A stretch of DNA of 64,000 nt from positions 26,033,209-26,097,208 of the forward strand of contig NC_134510.1 in assembly GCF_027942865.1 (NCBI RefSeq). Reading direction: 5' to 3'. This document shows, piece by piece, positions 38,250 to 64,000 of the stretch. This DNA is from Odontesthes bonariensis (lineage: Eukaryota > Chordata > Actinopteri > Atheriniformes > Atherinopsidae). The stretch's first letter is position 1, and each line of letters starts with the position of its first letter. The notes below the pieces were generated by a model that was given only the letters and a program-made list of their open reading frames with translations, ran no database searches and had not been told where the DNA came from. Both the position numbers and the translations under genes were made by a program.

Positions 38250-39762
38250 AATCAATTTTGCAAATTTTTCATTATAATTCAAATAAATGAAAACATTTAT
38301 TTTCTGAATTTAAATTTCCATATTTTTTTCTGGAATTTTGACAAATATTGATTTGTATGTATGTTAATTCGGATCCTTTTTCTCCTCCTTATTCTCCCAC
38401 ACATATCTGCAACTCCTCTAATTTTCTTATTCATTTTGTTATTTGAAATGTTGCCCAAGATGCATCCTCAATTGTTTTTACACAATGGGCATTTATTCTG
38501 GAAGTAGAAATAGCAAAAAATAAAAAAAAAAGGTGCAAAGTGCAGTTCAAAAGCAATAGATCAAAGAATATGGAAAAATGATTGATTACTTTTAATTTAT
38601 CTTTGTATTTCAACTCATTCATTTTTTTACGCATTTCTTTATGCGCATCTATTTTCTTATTACTCTTGTTGCTTTCTTATCACAGATTCTCTTTATTTGA
38701 CTTCACAGGACACAACTTCAGGATGAACAAAAGAGAAGCTACACTACATTTCCTCGGTACCTCTGCCCTTCAGTACTCACAGCCTTGGGTAAAGGGCCCC
38801 TGGCTGGCTGGGAATGGGGCCATCTAACTATGTCAAACAAACGAAACACATCTCGCCGTAAGAGGGTACAGCGGTCTTATTGATAGCCGTGAACTGGAGC
38901 ATGAAAACCCATCAACACTCTGCAGTACTGCAGGCTGTCCAGTGAGTGGCGTGCACAGACCAGAAGGGGTTTCCAGTTCTCTGTGTGTGAATGTGTGAGT
39001 GCTTGCTGTAAGTGCATGTCTACATACTGTCTGGAGAGCTGTCCTGAGAGGCAAAGAGTGTGGCTGAGAGACGGAGGGGGGAGGTAAAGGAGGGGGTTGT
39101 TAGGAAGAGGGAAGCCACATGAAAGATGGAGAACATCCAAAAATGAATTATATTCATTTTCTATGAAGGTAGAAATGAGTGTCAAGACAAACAGGAAGAA
39201 AGAAGTTTGCCAGTTTCACATGCCACAGCTTAGAAGAATGCAAGTTAGCACAGCGTCCAGACATGTGAGGGATGCCACAATCTGTAAGGCGTTGTTAAAA
39301 GAGCACTGGAATGGATGCTGTTAGACATGTCTAGACAGTTGTTTTAAGGACCAGACAAACTTGTATTAATTGTTCCACCGCCTTCTGTCTCCTGCCACTC
39401 TTCCCTGCTTTCACTCTCTGTCTTTGTCTGTTAAAAAAACTCTTCCTCTCATGCGTTCTGATGTCTTCGTCTCCTCCTGTCTCTGTGACAACAGTGTTTT
39501 GTTCACCTCCTTGCTTGGCAGCGTACTTATTGTAAGTGCTGCTCTGTAAATATTTTTTCTCCTTCCCTCATCCATTCATTCACCCCCCCTCCCCAATCGC
39601 CTCTTCCTCCCTCTTTCTCTCAGAGAAAGGGAGCAAACAGACTCCTCCCCCTCCCACCCCCCACCTCTCGCTCTGTCACACACTCATACTCCATCTCCCT
39701 CTTTCTCTCTCTTTCATGCTCTGTCCTTCCTCTCTGTCTGTCAGTGTCATTCTGTGGTGGAG
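38250..39762 (+). other. 5' flank and probable 5' UTR of ephb6
   Basis: No gene other than the ephb6 leader is seen. The last 230 nt before the ephb6 ATG (about 39545-39760) is a strong pyrimidine tract rich in CCCCCC, CTCCCTC and CTCTCT. A tract of this kind next to a first coding exon suggests a promoter-proximal or leader region, but no TATA box or start site could be fixed. Confidence 0.4.
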
Positions 39763-63096
<23,334 letters not shown>

Positions 63097-64000
63097 GTGA
63101 GTCTGGGGAACTACGACAGTGCACCAGTGGGGTTGGTTTCAAAAATGAAAAGTCACAGATTTGTGTAAAGTAGATTTCCTAAAATAACCACAGCAAAAGC
63201 TGAGCAATTGTTTTAGTCATCTGAATAGGTCAGGCATAAACAAATAGTTTGATATTTAGAGAAACAGCTTTACTGAAGTCCCTTCTCCCTGCTAAAAAAC
63301 ACATCATAACAGTAAATGTTCAACTTTTGTTTTAACAATTTTCCTGTTTGTATACAGATTAATTAATAGAGATACAATGTGTAAATGATTGACCTTTAGA
63401 AGTGCTGGTATATATGTTTCTCAAGCCTGCGAAGTTGTTTCCACTAATTTCCAGTAAAATCAGTGCTTACATAAGTTGGCTGGTAATGGTTATTTCATGT
63501 AATCAGATATAACTCTAAGCAAAAAATATAAAAATCACCGTGGCATTTCATACTCTGCATGCTAGCAAGTGAAGAAGGACACGTCCCTCTAATGACATCA
63601 CACATGCCTAATTATAATGAAGTGCCAAAACAACTGAATGTAACAGCTCAACATCCGGAGCTGATGTCCTTTTGAAAGCTTATTTTTAGGGGGCATCAAA
63701 AGTTTAGCAATATTGAGGTTATCTTTATCTGTGGTTTGCAGGGAAAGGAAATTGGCAACACTTTACTCAAGTGACTGAGTTGTTCAAAATTGGTCTGCTT
63801 ATTGGCTTCCCATACTGCACTCATACACGGGCAGATCGAATTCTGGAGATTTGTGAATGCAACAATGCTCTCTTTTATGATGGTAAAATAAACGTAATTC
63901 ATATTAACTAAATTACTGAGTGTGGCTTCGTCAGCAAAACATCACCTCTCCCCATCTTGATTCAACCTGCTCTTTTTGATCTCAAACTCCGTGCTCACTG
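63097..64000 (+). other. Start of the next ephb6 intron
   Basis: Begins with the donor GTGAGT after 63096. No further ephb6 exon is visible before the window ends; the next one should continue the Cys-rich region with a 2-nt partial codon. Confidence 0.6.

Overview
The window looks like a stretch of a teleost fish chromosome. It holds spliced vertebrate genes with GT..AG introns and long AT-rich intergenic spacers. It also carries repeats typical of fish genomes: Tc1-like transposon relics, tRNA-derived SINEs, truncated non-LTR elements, a hAT-like TIR element, a solo LTR and microsatellites. I could rebuild three complete protein-coding genes and the 5' part of a fourth. In all four the exon phases join without conflict. 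I see no bacterial, viral or CRISPR-type system.

Layout. 1-4.9 kb: no gene recognised. 5.3-14.7 kb, minus strand: rasip1, 15 coding exons, 998 aa, a Rap/Ras effector with RA, FHA and DIL domains. 17.5-20.2 kb, plus strand: cox6b1, 86 aa, an intermembrane-space subunit of cytochrome c oxidase, with a CRE-like palindrome near its 5' end. 20.2-27.6 kb: long spacer with one weak candidate spliced transcript. 27.6-36.8 kb, plus strand: a class I facilitative glucose transporter, best matching slc2a3 (GLUT3), 10 coding exons, 514 aa, with a long 3' UTR. 37.3-38.25 kb: a nest of repeats in which a solo LTR has landed inside a SINE. 39.76-64 kb, plus strand: ephb6, five exons visible (signal peptide, ligand-binding domain and start of the Cys-rich region), running off the right edge. 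Its large introns hold most of the transposon relics and a (GATA)n array of about 31 units.

The genes do not form an operon or a common pathway. Rasip1 (endothelial junctions and lumen formation), GLUT3 (glucose uptake) and EphB6 (cell-contact signalling) act at the cell surface or cortex, and COX6B1 is a mitochondrial housekeeping protein. Their human counterparts lie on different chromosomes (from memory: RASIP1 and COX6B1 on 19q, SLC2A3 on 12p, EPHB6 on 7q), so the grouping is of interest for vertebrate synteny. I did not find a convincing undescribed system. The most informative observations are the dated nested insertion at 37.3-38.1 kb, the division of the EphB6 ectodomain over extra exons, the fish-specific charged insertions in Rasip1 and a possible short spliced minus-strand transcript at about 21.4-21.9 kb.
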